Below, one piece after another: positions 8,760-16,405 of a stretch of 48,997 nucleotides of DNA. The stretch is from Clostridia bacterium (GTDB lineage: Bacteria; Bacillota; Clostridia; Oscillospirales; CAG-272), in NCBI GenBank assembly GCA_017450965.1, contig JAFSSQ010000016.1:1-48997 (forward strand), written 5' to 3'. Numbering within the stretch: position 1 is the stretch's first letter; each line of letters opens with the position of its first letter. Below the pieces are notes generated by a model. That model saw nothing but the letters and a program-made list of their open reading frames with translations. It was not told the DNA's origin and searched no databases. A program made the position numbers and the translations under genes.

Positions 8760-9022
8760 ATCTTGACGCATCTGTCACTAAAAAAGGCCTGCTGGAAGCC
8801 TTGCAGGCGGTCGACTTTGCTCTGGTGGAGACGCAGCTCTATCTCGACGCATACCCGGACAGCGCGGAAGCGCTGGAGTATTTTTACCGGATGCGCGACG
8901 AGAGCGACCGTCTGACCGCCGAATACGAAAAACGCTACGGGCCCCTCACGCCGATGGCAAACGAGGGAGAAAACTGGAAATGGATCGACGGGCCGTGGCC
9001 CTGGGAAGCGGGAGGAAACTGA
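8756..9022 (+). CDS. cotJB: Spore coat protein CotJB
   Basis: An 88-residue protein with the CotJB pattern: a helical N-terminus (LLEALQAVDFALVETQLYLD), the YEKRYGPLTP motif and the aromatic C-terminal motif WIDGPWPWE. It has no signal peptide or membrane segment; it is assembled into the coat together with CotJA and CotJC. It overlaps cotJA by 4 bases and ends one base before cotJC starts. Confidence 0.92.
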   Translation: MNLDASVTKKGLLEALQAVDFALVETQLYLDAYPDSAEALEYFYRMRDESDRLTAEYEKRYGPLTPMANEGENWKWIDGPWPWEAGGN

Positions 9023-9023
9023 T

Positions 9024-9617
9024 ATGTGGATCTATATGAAAAAACTGCAATTTCCCGTCCGGATCAAAAATCCGGATCCGCGTTACGCGAAGATCATCGT
9101 CTCTCAGGTGGGAGGACCGGACGGGGAGCTGGGAGCCGCCACGCGCTATCTCCAGCAGCGTTATTCGATGCCGTACAACGAGATCGTGGGGATCCTCACC
9201 GACGTCGGAACGGAGGAGCTCGCTCATATCGAGATGGTCTCGGCGATCCTGCATCAGCTACTCCGGAACGTGAGTATCGAGGAGATCAAAAAGGGCGGAT
9301 TTGAGCCCTTTTTCACCGATCATACGACGGGCGTTTACCCGGCCGCCGCCTCCGGCACGCCTTTCTCCACGCAGGCGATCGGGGTCAAGGGGGATCTTTT
9401 TGCCGATCTGACCGAGGATCTTGCGGCGGAGCAGAAGGCGCGCGTCACCTACGACAATATCCTGCGCCTTGTCGACGATCCCGACGTGCGGGAGCCGATC
9501 AAGTTCCTGCGGGAGCGGGAGATCGTCCACTTCCAGCGCTTCGGCGACGCGATGCGCATCGCGCAGGACAAAAACGACAGCAAAAACTTTTACGCGGTCA
9601 ACCCTTCCTTCGACTGA
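9024..9617 (+). CDS. cotJC: CotJC, manganese-catalase-like spore coat protein
   Basis: A 197-residue member of the ferritin-like manganese catalase family, at the short length typical of CotJC. Metal-ligand candidates are Glu35 (DGELGA) and the Glu65-x-x-His68 pair (EELAHIEM) in the first helix pair. A second set lies in the C-terminal half around EDLAAEQKAR and EREIVHFQRF. Family knowledge: these proteins dismutate hydrogen peroxide with a di-manganese centre and sit in the spore coat. It starts one base after cotJB, with GGGAGG upstream inside the cotJB end. It is the last gene of the operon, followed by a terminator at 9635. Confidence 0.93.
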   Translation: MWIYMKKLQFPVRIKNPDPRYAKIIVSQVGGPDGELGAATRYLQQRYSMPYNEIVGILTDVGTEELAHIEMVSAILHQLLRNVSIEEIKKGGFEPFFTDHTTGVYPAAASGTPFSTQAIGVKGDLFADLTEDLAAEQKARVTYDNILRLVDDPDVREPIKFLREREIVHFQRFGDAMRIAQDKNDSKNFYAVNPSFD

Positions 9618-9634
9618 AAAGCCCTTACCCGCCG

Positions 9635-9672
9635 CTCCGCCGGACGCGTTTTTGCGCGCCCGGCGGAGTTTT
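9635..9672 (+). terminator. Terminator of cotJABC
   Basis: A 9-bp perfect stem CTCCGCCGG / CCGGCGGAG followed by TTTT; the loop itself contains a GCGC-rich inner pairing. Confidence 0.8.
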
Positions 9673-9683
9673 GGATAAAAGAC

Positions 9684-9712
9684 TTGCAAAACGGAAACGA
9701 ATCGTATAAAAT
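9684..9712 (+). promoter_or_regulatory. Promoter of deoD
   Basis: TTGCAA (9684-9689), 17 bp, TAAAAT (9707-9712), 34 bp before the deoD ATG and immediately after the cotJC terminator. Confidence 0.6.
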
Positions 9713-9746
9713 GGAAATACAAAGTAAAAAGAAAAGGAGCGCTCTT

Positions 9747-10466
9747 ATGGTTTCCTATCCCACCCCTCATATCAACGCCTCGCCCGAGGACTTTGCCGAG
9801 ACGGTCCTGATGCCGGGCGATCCCCTGCGCTCGGAGTTTATCGCCAAGAACTTTCTCACCGGCGCGCGTCTGGTCAACGACGTGCGCGGCGTACACGGCT
9901 ACACGGGCGAGTGGAAGGGCAAGCGCGTCTCCGTGATGGCAAGCGGAATGGGGATGCCCTCGATCGGCATTTACAGCTGGGAGCTTTACAACGTCTTCGG
10001 CGTGCAGAACATCCTGCGGGTCGGTTCCGCCGGCGCGATGCAGCCGGAGGTGAAGATCCGCGACCTTGTTCTCGCGTCCGGCGCCTCCACCAATTCCGCT
10101 TACGCCGCCCAGTTCCGTCTGCCCGGCACATTTGCGCCGGTCGCGGATTTCCGTACGCTTTGCATCGCCAAAGAGGAGGCGGACAAGCTCGGCGCCGCCG
10201 TCCACGTCGGCAATGTCCTCTCAAGCGACGTGTTTTATTCCGACGATCCGGACGCCTCCGCGCGTTTCGCCGCCCTCGGCACCCTGTGCGTGGAGATGGA
10301 ATCGGCCGCCCTCTATCTCAACGCGGCAAAAGCCCGGAAAAACGCGCTTGCCATCCTCACGATCTCGGACGAGCTTTACAGCGGACGCGCCACGACGGCG
10401 GAGGAAAGGCAGACGTCTTTCACGCTGATGATGGAGGCCGCGCTCAATACGGCGATCCGCCTTTGA
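9747..10466 (+). CDS. deoD: Purine nucleoside phosphorylase, DeoD (hexameric) type
   Basis: This 239-residue protein follows E. coli DeoD throughout: TPHINA with the substrate His, MPGDPLR phosphate-binding loop, RVGSAGA, CVEMESAALY ribose-binding Met/Glu, and the catalytic Asp in ISDELYSG. It phosphorolyses purine (deoxy)nucleosides to free base and (deoxy)ribose-1-phosphate in the cytoplasm. The ATG at 9747 follows AAGGAG by 7 bases; an in-frame upstream start at 9684 overlaps the promoter and is rejected. Its neighbours xpt and a BMP-type nucleoside importer make a salvage cluster: import, cleavage, base rescue. It has its own promoter and ends in a strong hairpin. Confidence 0.95.
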   Translation: MVSYPTPHINASPEDFAETVLMPGDPLRSEFIAKNFLTGARLVNDVRGVHGYTGEWKGKRVSVMASGMGMPSIGIYSWELYNVFGVQNILRVGSAGAMQPEVKIRDLVLASGASTNSAYAAQFRLPGTFAPVADFRTLCIAKEEADKLGAAVHVGNVLSSDVFYSDDPDASARFAALGTLCVEMESAALYLNAAKARKNALAILTISDELYSGRATTAEERQTSFTLMMEAALNTAIRL

Positions 10467-10472
10467 CCCCCA

Positions 10473-10500
10473 TATCTGCCCGCCTTCCGGCGGGCAGATA
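10473..10500 (+). terminator. 12-bp hairpin after deoD
   Basis: TATCTGCCCGCC, loop TTCC, and the exact complement. There is no clear T-run behind it, so it may end transcription weakly or protect the 3' end. A smaller GGTCC/GGACC stem follows at about 10518-10535. Confidence 0.6.
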
Positions 10501-10598
10501 CTATATCTTGTGGAGGTTGGTCCTTCGCGCCGGACCGCCTTTGGCGAAAATGCTCAAAAAAAAGACGAAAAAAAGAAATTATACTCCTATTTTGTCAC

Positions 10599-10627
10599 TT
10601 GAAAAAAAACAGCTTGTATGCTACCAT
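10599..10627 (+). promoter_or_regulatory. Promoter of xpt
   Basis: TTGAAA (10599-10604), 17 bp, TACCAT (10622-10627) with an extended TG just upstream of the -10. Transcription would start about 30 nt before the ATG, too close for a purine riboswitch. Confidence 0.55.
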
Positions 10628-10662
10628 AAAGGCGAGTTCTTTTTCTGTCGAGAGGTGCCGAT

Positions 10663-11238
10663 ATGGAGCTGATGGAAAAACGCATAGCCGAGCAGGGCCG
10701 CGTGCTTCCCGGGGATATTCTCAAAGTCGACAGCTTTCTCAACCACCAGATCGACGTTCCGCTGCTTTCCGCCGCGGGCGAGGAGTTTTATAACGCATAC
10801 CGCGCGTGCAAGGTGAACAAGATTTTGACCATCGAGGCCTCCGGCATCGGGATCGCTTGTCTTACCGCACGCTTTTTTGATTGTCCGGTGGTGTTCGCCA
10901 AGAAAAAGGTCGGGCGCAACTCCGACGACGAGTTTTTTACTTCTTCCTGTTTCTCCTATACCAAGATGCAGACTTGCGAGATTTCCGTCTCCAAACGCTA
11001 TCTTTCCCCGGAGGACCGCATCCTCCTGATCGACGATTTTCTGGCCGAGGGCAACGCCCTTGCCGCCCTGATCGACCTGGCAAACCAGGCGGGCGCACAG
11101 GTGGTCGGCTGCGGCATCGTCGTGGAAAAGGCGTATCAGAGCGGCGGCGAACGGATCCGCGGGATGGGATACCGCGTGGAATCTCTTGCCCGCATCCGGT
11201 CGATGAGCCCGGAGGGCGGCATCGTGTTCTGTTCCTGA
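10663..11238 (+). CDS. xpt: Xanthine phosphoribosyltransferase
   Basis: A 191-residue PRTase-fold protein of typical Xpt length. The PRPP-binding motif reads ILLIDDFLAEGNAL (about 120-133), and the N-terminus carries VDSFLNHQIDVPLL, characteristic of Xpt. It joins xanthine to PRPP to make XMP, feeding GMP synthesis. The ATG at 10663 is preferred over 10672 because AGAGGTG lies 5 bases upstream. It lies 56 bp before the importer binding-protein gene with no terminator of note between them, so it may share a transcript with the transporter. Together with deoD this completes purine nucleoside salvage. Confidence 0.94.
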   Translation: MELMEKRIAEQGRVLPGDILKVDSFLNHQIDVPLLSAAGEEFYNAYRACKVNKILTIEASGIGIACLTARFFDCPVVFAKKKVGRNSDDEFFTSSCFSYTKMQTCEISVSKRYLSPEDRILLIDDFLAEGNALAALIDLANQAGAQVVGCGIVVEKAYQSGGERIRGMGYRVESLARIRSMSPEGGIVFCS

Positions 11239-11294
11239 CGGTTTGCACGGGGCGCGTCCCCTGTAAATAAAAACTTATTTTTAAGGAGAGAGAT

Positions 11295-12497
11295 ATGCTG
11301 AAAAAGGTACTTTCCACCGTTCTTGCTCTGGCGACTGTTCTGACGCTGTGCGTCGCATTTGCTTCCTGCGAGAAAAAAGGAACCGAAAACCTGAAGGTCG
11401 GGTTTATTTTCCTGCACGACGACACCTCCACGTATGACAAAAACTTCATGAACGGAGCCAAAGAGGCTCAGCAGGCTCTCGGGCTGAAAGACGACCAGAT
11501 CATCTTCAAGTATCCGGTCGAGGAAGGCAAGGCTTGCTATGACGCCGCCGCCGATCTCGTCGACCAGGGCTGCACCATCGTGTTCGCCGACTCCTTCGGT
11601 CATGAGGAATGGATGATCAAGGCCGCAAAGGAGTTTCCGAACGTTCAGTTCTGCCACGCTACCGGCGTGAAGGCTCACACCGAAAAGCTTGATAACTACC
11701 ACAACGCGTTCGCTTCCATCTATGAAGGCAGATACCTCGCCGGTATCGCCGCGGGACTGAAGCTCAACGAGATGATCGCCGCCGGCAAGTTCACGGCGGA
11801 AGAGGCCGTGATCGGCTACGTCGGCGCTTTCCCGTACGCGGAAGTCGTTTCCGGTTACACCTCCTTCTTCCTCGGCGCCCGTTCCGTCTGCCCGACCGCT
11901 ACGATGCTGGTCGACTTCACCAACTCCTGGTACAGCGTTGACGCCGAGCGCGACGTGGCCGAGACTCTGATTTCCAAAGGCGCGAAGCTGATCAGCCAGC
12001 ACGCCGACTCGATGGGCGCCCCCTCCGTCTGCGAGGCGAAGAACGTCCCGAACGTCTTCTACAACGGCGACACCATCGCGACCTGCCCGAACACCTACCT
12101 GATCGCTTCCCGCATCAACTGGGCTCCTTATTTTGAGTACATGATCAACTGCGTCAAGGATGGCAAAGCGATCGACACCGACTGGACCGGCACAATCGCG
12201 ACCGGCTCCGTCGTTGTGGAAGTCCTCAACGAGAAAGTGGCTGCAGCCGGCACCAAGGAAGCTCTTGAAAAAGCGACCGCCGATCTCAAGGCCGGCACGC
12301 TCCACGTTTTCGATACCAAGACCTTCACCGTCGACGGGAAGGAAGTTACCACCTACCTTGCCGACGTGGACGACTACGGCGATTTCAAGGGCGAGACCGA
12401 AGTGATCAAGGACGGCTACTTCCACGAGTCTGAGTACCGCAGCGCTCCTTATTTCGATCTCCGGATCGACGGCATCACCGACCTGAGCGCGAAATAA
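11295..12497 (+). CDS. BMP/PnrA-family nucleoside-binding lipoprotein of an ABC importer
   Basis: A 400-residue lipoprotein (lipid Cys26 in AFASC) of the basic membrane protein (PnrA/BmpA) family: KVGFIFLHDD, the FADSFGHEEW and NAFASIYEGRYLAGIAAG motifs, and IGYVGAFPYAEVVSGY. Such proteins capture purine or other nucleosides outside the membrane and deliver them to the permeases encoded downstream. Codon use is more biased than in neighbouring genes, in line with a highly expressed binding protein. AAGGAGAG precedes the ATG. A 13-bp hairpin right after the stop separates it from the ATPase gene, probably letting the binding protein be made in excess. Confidence 0.93.
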   Translation: MLKKVLSTVLALATVLTLCVAFASCEKKGTENLKVGFIFLHDDTSTYDKNFMNGAKEAQQALGLKDDQIIFKYPVEEGKACYDAAADLVDQGCTIVFADSFGHEEWMIKAAKEFPNVQFCHATGVKAHTEKLDNYHNAFASIYEGRYLAGIAAGLKLNEMIAAGKFTAEEAVIGYVGAFPYAEVVSGYTSFFLGARSVCPTATMLVDFTNSWYSVDAERDVAETLISKGAKLISQHADSMGAPSVCEAKNVPNVFYNGDTIATCPNTYLIASRINWAPYFEYMINCVKDGKAIDTDWTGTIATGSVVVEVLNEKVAAAGTKEALEKATADLKAGTLHVFDTKTFTVDGKEVTTYLADVDDYGDFKGETEVIKDGYFHESEYRSAPYFDLRIDGITDLSAK

Positions 12498-12511
12498 CCA
12501 GTTCTGTCCGG

Positions 12512-12540
12512 TTGAGGCGGAGCATCCTGCTCCGCCTCAA
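12512..12540 (+). terminator. Partial terminator between binding protein and ATPase genes
   Basis: A perfect 13-bp stem TTGAGGCGGAGCA / complement with a TCC loop, followed by a pyrimidine-rich tail. It sits inside the operon, so it likely attenuates transcription or stabilises the upstream mRNA. Confidence 0.75.
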
Positions 12541-12566
12541 CTTTCCGTTTTCTTTTGAAACGCGTT

Positions 12567-12582
12567 CTGACGGGCCCGTCAG
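12567..12582. repeat. 16-bp perfect palindrome before the nucleoside ABC ATPase gene
   Basis: CTGACGGGCCCGTCAG is fully self-complementary with no loop, which fits a dimeric repressor operator better than an RNA hairpin. It lies 36 bp before the ATPase start, between the intra-operon terminator and the ribosome site CAGGAGGG. Confidence 0.5.
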
Positions 12583-12618
12583 GGCGGATTTGAGAAAAAA
12601 ACACAGGAGGGTTCCTTC

Positions 12619-14193
12619 ATGGCCAGACCCGCGATCGAACTGCGGGGGATCACCAAGACCTTCGGCAGTATCGTTGCTAATCAGAACATCGATCTCGACG
12701 TTAATTACGGAGAGATCCTTTCGATTTTAGGAGAGAACGGCAGCGGAAAGACTACGCTGATGAACATGATCTCCGGTATCTACTTTCCGGACGCGGGAAA
12801 GATCCTGATCAACGGGAAAGAAGCGGTCATCCGTTCCCCGAAGGACGCGTTTTCTCACGGGATCGGGATGATCCATCAGCATTTCAAACTGGTGGACGTT
12901 TTTTCCGCGGCGGAAAACATCGTCCTCGGTCACGAGGAGAAACGCTTCCATAAAAAAACGATCACAGCCGAGGTGAAGGAGATCTGCGAGCGTTACGGCT
13001 TTGAGGTGGATCCCGACAAAAAGATCTATGAGATGAGCGTCTCGGAAAAGCAGACGGTGGAGATCATCAAGGTTCTTTACCGCGGCGCGGACATTCTCAT
13101 CCTTGACGAGCCGACCGCGGTTCTGACGCCGCAGGAGACGGACAAACTCTTTGCCGTTCTCCGGCGGATGCGCGACGCGGGGAAGGCGATCATCATCATT
13201 ACCCACAAGCTCCACGAGGTGCTCTCGCTCTCCGACCGGGTCGCCGTTCTCCGCAAGGGGGAGTACGTCGGCACGGTCAAAACCGCCGAAACGGACGAGA
13301 CCGCTCTGACGGAAATGATGGTAGGGAAGAAGGTTTCCCTGAACATCGAGCGCAACGCGCCGAAAGGGATGGAAAAGCGGCTGGAAGTGAAAGGCCTGAC
13401 CTGCTTTGACCGCGAGGGCGCGCAGATCCTGCGGGACATCGGATTTACCGCAAACGGAGGCGAGATCCTGGGGATCGCCGGGATCGCGGGCTCCGGCCAG
13501 CGGGAGCTGCTTGAGGCGATCGCCGGACTGCAGAAGTATCAGCAGGGCGAGATCCTCTACTTTGATCCGCGGACGGGAAAAACAGAGAGTCTGAAGGACA
13601 AAACGCCGCTGCAGATCCGCGAGCTCGGCGTGCGCCTCTCTTTTGTGCCGGAGGACCGGCTCGGGATGGGGCTTGTCGGCAATATGGATATCGTCGACAA
13701 TATGATGCTCCGCAGCTATCGGGGCGGAAAAGGCGCTTTCCTTGACCGGAAAAAGCCGAAAAACCTGGCAGACGAGATCATTGAGGAGCTGGAGGTTTCC
13801 ACGCCGGGCGTGCATACGCAGGTGCGCAAGCTTTCCGGCGGCAACGTGCAAAAAGTCCTCGTTGGACGCGAGATCGCAGCGGCTCCCACGGTCTTTATGG
13901 CGGCGTATCCCGTCCGCGGGCTCGACATCAACTCCTCGTATATGATCTACAATCTGCTCAACCGCCAGAAGGAAAGCGGCGTGGCGGTCATCTTCGTCGG
14001 AGAGGATCTGGACGTTCTGATCGAACTCTGCGACCGGATCCTTGTGATCGGCTCAGGGGAGATCACGGGGACGGTGGACGCCCGCCATACGACAAAGGAG
14101 GAGATCGGTCTTCTGATGACGCGTTCCGTTTCCTCCGGTCCGGACGCGCCGGAGACTGCGACAACGACCGAAAAGGAAGGTGATCCGCAATGA
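12619..14193 (+). CDS. Nucleoside ABC importer ATPase (two fused ABC domains)
   Basis: A 524-residue protein with two ATPase domains, as in NupO/RbsA-type importers. Domain 1 (about 1-240): Walker A GENGSGKTT, signature MSVSEKQTVEI, Walker B ILILDEPT. Domain 2 (about 255-510): degenerate Walker A GIAGSGQREL, signature LSGGNVQKVL and a Walker B-like VFMAAYPVRGLDI. The degenerate second site is normal for this subfamily. It hydrolyses ATP on the cytoplasmic side to drive nucleoside import. CAGGAGGG precedes the ATG, and the stop overlaps the next gene by 4 bases. The C-terminal 20 residues are Ser/Thr/Ala-rich and not conserved. Confidence 0.94.
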   Translation: MARPAIELRGITKTFGSIVANQNIDLDVNYGEILSILGENGSGKTTLMNMISGIYFPDAGKILINGKEAVIRSPKDAFSHGIGMIHQHFKLVDVFSAAENIVLGHEEKRFHKKTITAEVKEICERYGFEVDPDKKIYEMSVSEKQTVEIIKVLYRGADILILDEPTAVLTPQETDKLFAVLRRMRDAGKAIIIITHKLHEVLSLSDRVAVLRKGEYVGTVKTAETDETALTEMMVGKKVSLNIERNAPKGMEKRLEVKGLTCFDREGAQILRDIGFTANGGEILGIAGIAGSGQRELLEAIAGLQKYQQGEILYFDPRTGKTESLKDKTPLQIRELGVRLSFVPEDRLGMGLVGNMDIVDNMMLRSYRGGKGAFLDRKKPKNLADEIIEELEVSTPGVHTQVRKLSGGNVQKVLVGREIAAAPTVFMAAYPVRGLDINSSYMIYNLLNRQKESGVAVIFVGEDLDVLIELCDRILVIGSGEITGTVDARHTTKEEIGLLMTRSVSSGPDAPETATTTEKEGDPQ

Positions 14194-15293
14194 GCGATAC
14201 GACCGCTCCGAAGAAAAGCGAAACGAGAGAACCTCTTTTCCATATCGCTAAGCGCGAGGAGATCGTATGGTGGAAGGCGTGGCTGATCCGCGCCGCCGCG
14301 ATCATCGCGTCTTTGGCCGCGTGCGCTGCGATTTCCCGCTTTTTGGGCGGGATTGATCCCTCGTCCTTTTTCCGTTCGATGCTCAGCGGCGCCTTCGGTA
14401 CCACGCGCCGCATCTGGAAGCTGTTCTACGAGCTGGCGATCCTGCTTTGCATCTCGCTTGCCGTAACGCCCGCTTTCAAGATGCGGTTCTGGAACATCGG
14501 CGCGGAGGGGCAGGCGCTGATCGGCGGACTGGCAACCGCCGCCTGTATGTACTATTTCGGCGGCAGGATCCCAACGCCTCTGCTCTTTGTTGTTATGATC
14601 GCGGCCAGCATCCTCGCCGGGATGATCTGGGCGGTGATCCCTGCCGTCTTCAAAGCGTTCTGGAACACCAACGAAACGCTGTTTACCCTGATGATGAATT
14701 ACGTTGCGATCCAGCTCGTGACCTTTATGATCAATTTCTGGGTCACAAGCGGCTCAGGCACGCTCCCGCCCATGTCCGAGTACGCGCTGCCGACGATCGG
14801 CAACGCCTGGATCCTCAACATCATCGTGATCTCGGTCCTTACCGTGGCGGTCTATATCTATCTGCGCTTCAGCAAGCACGGCTATGAGCTGTCCGTCGTT
14901 GGAGAGAGCGAGAACACCGCGCTTTACGTCGGCATCAACGTCAAAAAGGTCATCATCCGCACGATGCTCCTCTCCGGCGCTCTCTGCGGCGTGACCGGGC
15001 TCCTTTTGGTCGGGGGGACCGACCACACCATCAGCGCCTCCACGGTAGGAGGGCGCGGGTTTACCGCGATCATGGTTTCCTGGCTCGGGCGCTTCAACCC
15101 GATCTTCATGGTGCTGACCTCCTTTCTGCTTGCGTTCCTCGGGGCCGGCGCCAACCAGATCTCCAACGATTATAAAATGAACGGCTCGATCTCCGATATC
15201 ATCACCGCCGTCATCCTCTTCTTCGTCATCGGCTGCGAGTTCTTCATCCAGTATCGGATCGCCTTCCGCAAACACGGAAAGGAGGAAAAATAA
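14190..15293 (+). CDS. Nucleoside ABC importer permease (first)
   Basis: A 367-residue integral membrane protein of the BPD_transp_2 family (NupP/YufP-like), with about nine hydrophobic helices after a 35-residue cytoplasmic N-terminus. Family motifs include FWNIGAEGQALIGGL and NTNETLFTLMMNYVA. The central GESENTALYVGINVKKV segment is the coupling loop that contacts the ATPase. It overlaps the ATPase gene by 4 bases and abuts the second permease gene; the two permeases form the heterodimeric channel. Confidence 0.93.
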   Translation: MSDTTAPKKSETREPLFHIAKREEIVWWKAWLIRAAAIIASLAACAAISRFLGGIDPSSFFRSMLSGAFGTTRRIWKLFYELAILLCISLAVTPAFKMRFWNIGAEGQALIGGLATAACMYYFGGRIPTPLLFVVMIAASILAGMIWAVIPAVFKAFWNTNETLFTLMMNYVAIQLVTFMINFWVTSGSGTLPPMSEYALPTIGNAWILNIIVISVLTVAVYIYLRFSKHGYELSVVGESENTALYVGINVKKVIIRTMLLSGALCGVTGLLLVGGTDHTISASTVGGRGFTAIMVSWLGRFNPIFMVLTSFLLAFLGAGANQISNDYKMNGSISDIITAVILFFVIGCEFFIQYRIAFRKHGKEEK

Positions 15294-16283
15294 ATGTCCG
15301 CCTTTTTTACCCAACTCATTTCCATTCTGACCCGCGCGATCGCCAGCTGGATGCCGTTTTTGTACGGCTCCACCGGCGAGACCCTGACCGAAAAGAGCGG
15401 TCACCTCAACCTCGGCATCCCCGGTATCATGTGCGTGGGCGCCTCCTCCGGCTGTATCGCGATCGCGATCTACGGCAACGCCGCGGGAGGACTTGACGCG
15501 GGCAGCCCGTTCCTTTGTCTCCTTCTCTCGCTCCTCGCTTCCTTCCTCGGCGGTGTGTTGATGGGGCTTATTTACTGTTTTCTCACCGTTACCCTGCGCT
15601 CAAACCAGAACGTGACCGGTCTTGCGCTGACCACGCTCGGCACCGGCGTTTCCACCTATATGATCTCCAAGGTGCAGAACGCCGATTTCGTTCCCGCCAA
15701 TAAGTTTTTTACCTACTCGCTCCGCAGCGCCATCGGGCAGAACGCCGTGACCGACAGCTGGTTCGGCGAGCTTTTCCTCTCCCACGGCTTTATGATCTAT
15801 CTTGCCGTGATCATCGCCCTGATCGCCGCCTGGGTCTTAAAAAAGACCCGCGTCGGGCTCAATCTGCGCGCGGTAGGGGAAAACCCCGCCACGGCGGACG
15901 CGGCGGGCGTGAACGTCAGCCGGTATAAGTACCTCTTTACCTGCCTCGGGAGCGGGATCGCGGCGCTGGGCGGTCTTTGCTACATCATGGACAACCTCAA
16001 CGGCAACTGGGAGTACAGCATTGCCGAGATCGGCTGGCTCTCCATCGCGCTGGTCATCTTTACGCTCTGGCGCCCCAATCTCGGGATCCTCGGCTCCGTC
16101 GTCTTCGGCGGGCTGCGCATCCTCGGCAATTCCAATTTCATCCGCGGCGTCGACAAATCCGTGATGCAGATGCTCCCCTATCTCGTTACGATCCTCGTCC
16201 TTGTCATCGTGAGTATGCGCAACCGCAAAGAAAATCAGCCTCCCGCCCATCTGGGACAGAACTATTTCCGGGAGGAACGGTAA
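15294..16283 (+). CDS. Nucleoside ABC importer permease (second)
   Basis: A 329-residue BPD_transp_2 permease (NupQ/YufQ-like). The N-terminal motif TEKSGHLNLGIPGIM and the coupling segment GLNLRAVGENPATADAAGVNV are typical of this half. It has eight to ten predicted helices. The ATG directly follows the stop of the first permease (TAAATG), so translation is coupled. It ends the transporter operon, followed by a 16-bp terminator stem. Confidence 0.93.
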   Translation: MSAFFTQLISILTRAIASWMPFLYGSTGETLTEKSGHLNLGIPGIMCVGASSGCIAIAIYGNAAGGLDAGSPFLCLLLSLLASFLGGVLMGLIYCFLTVTLRSNQNVTGLALTTLGTGVSTYMISKVQNADFVPANKFFTYSLRSAIGQNAVTDSWFGELFLSHGFMIYLAVIIALIAAWVLKKTRVGLNLRAVGENPATADAAGVNVSRYKYLFTCLGSGIAALGGLCYIMDNLNGNWEYSIAEIGWLSIALVIFTLWRPNLGILGSVVFGGLRILGNSNFIRGVDKSVMQMLPYLVTILVLVIVSMRNRKENQPPAHLGQNYFREER

Positions 16284-16287
16284 CGAG

Positions 16288-16331
16288 CGCCGGAAACGGA
16301 ACGGGAACGTTCCGTTTCCGGCGTTTTCTTT
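16288..16331 (+). terminator. Terminator of the nucleoside importer operon
   Basis: A perfect 16-bp stem beginning CGCCGGAAACGGAACG with a GGAA loop, followed by TTTTCTTTT. Confidence 0.92.
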
Positions 16332-16341
16332 TCCCGGACGG

Positions 16342-16371
16342 TTGACTCGCGCGGACGGGGGGGAGTACAAT
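16342..16371 (+). promoter_or_regulatory. Promoter of the acetyltransferase-like gene
   Basis: TTGACT (16342-16347), 18 bp including a run of seven G, and TACAAT (16366-16371), 35 bp before the ATG. Confidence 0.65.
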
Positions 16372-16405
16372 AGAGTAAAGACTTTTTTTGAAAGGATCGG
16401 AGGCC

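Noticed and set aside
10501-10662. Purine riboswitch before xpt
   Set aside because: The three-way junction core was not found and the likely promoter is only about 30 nt before the ATG.
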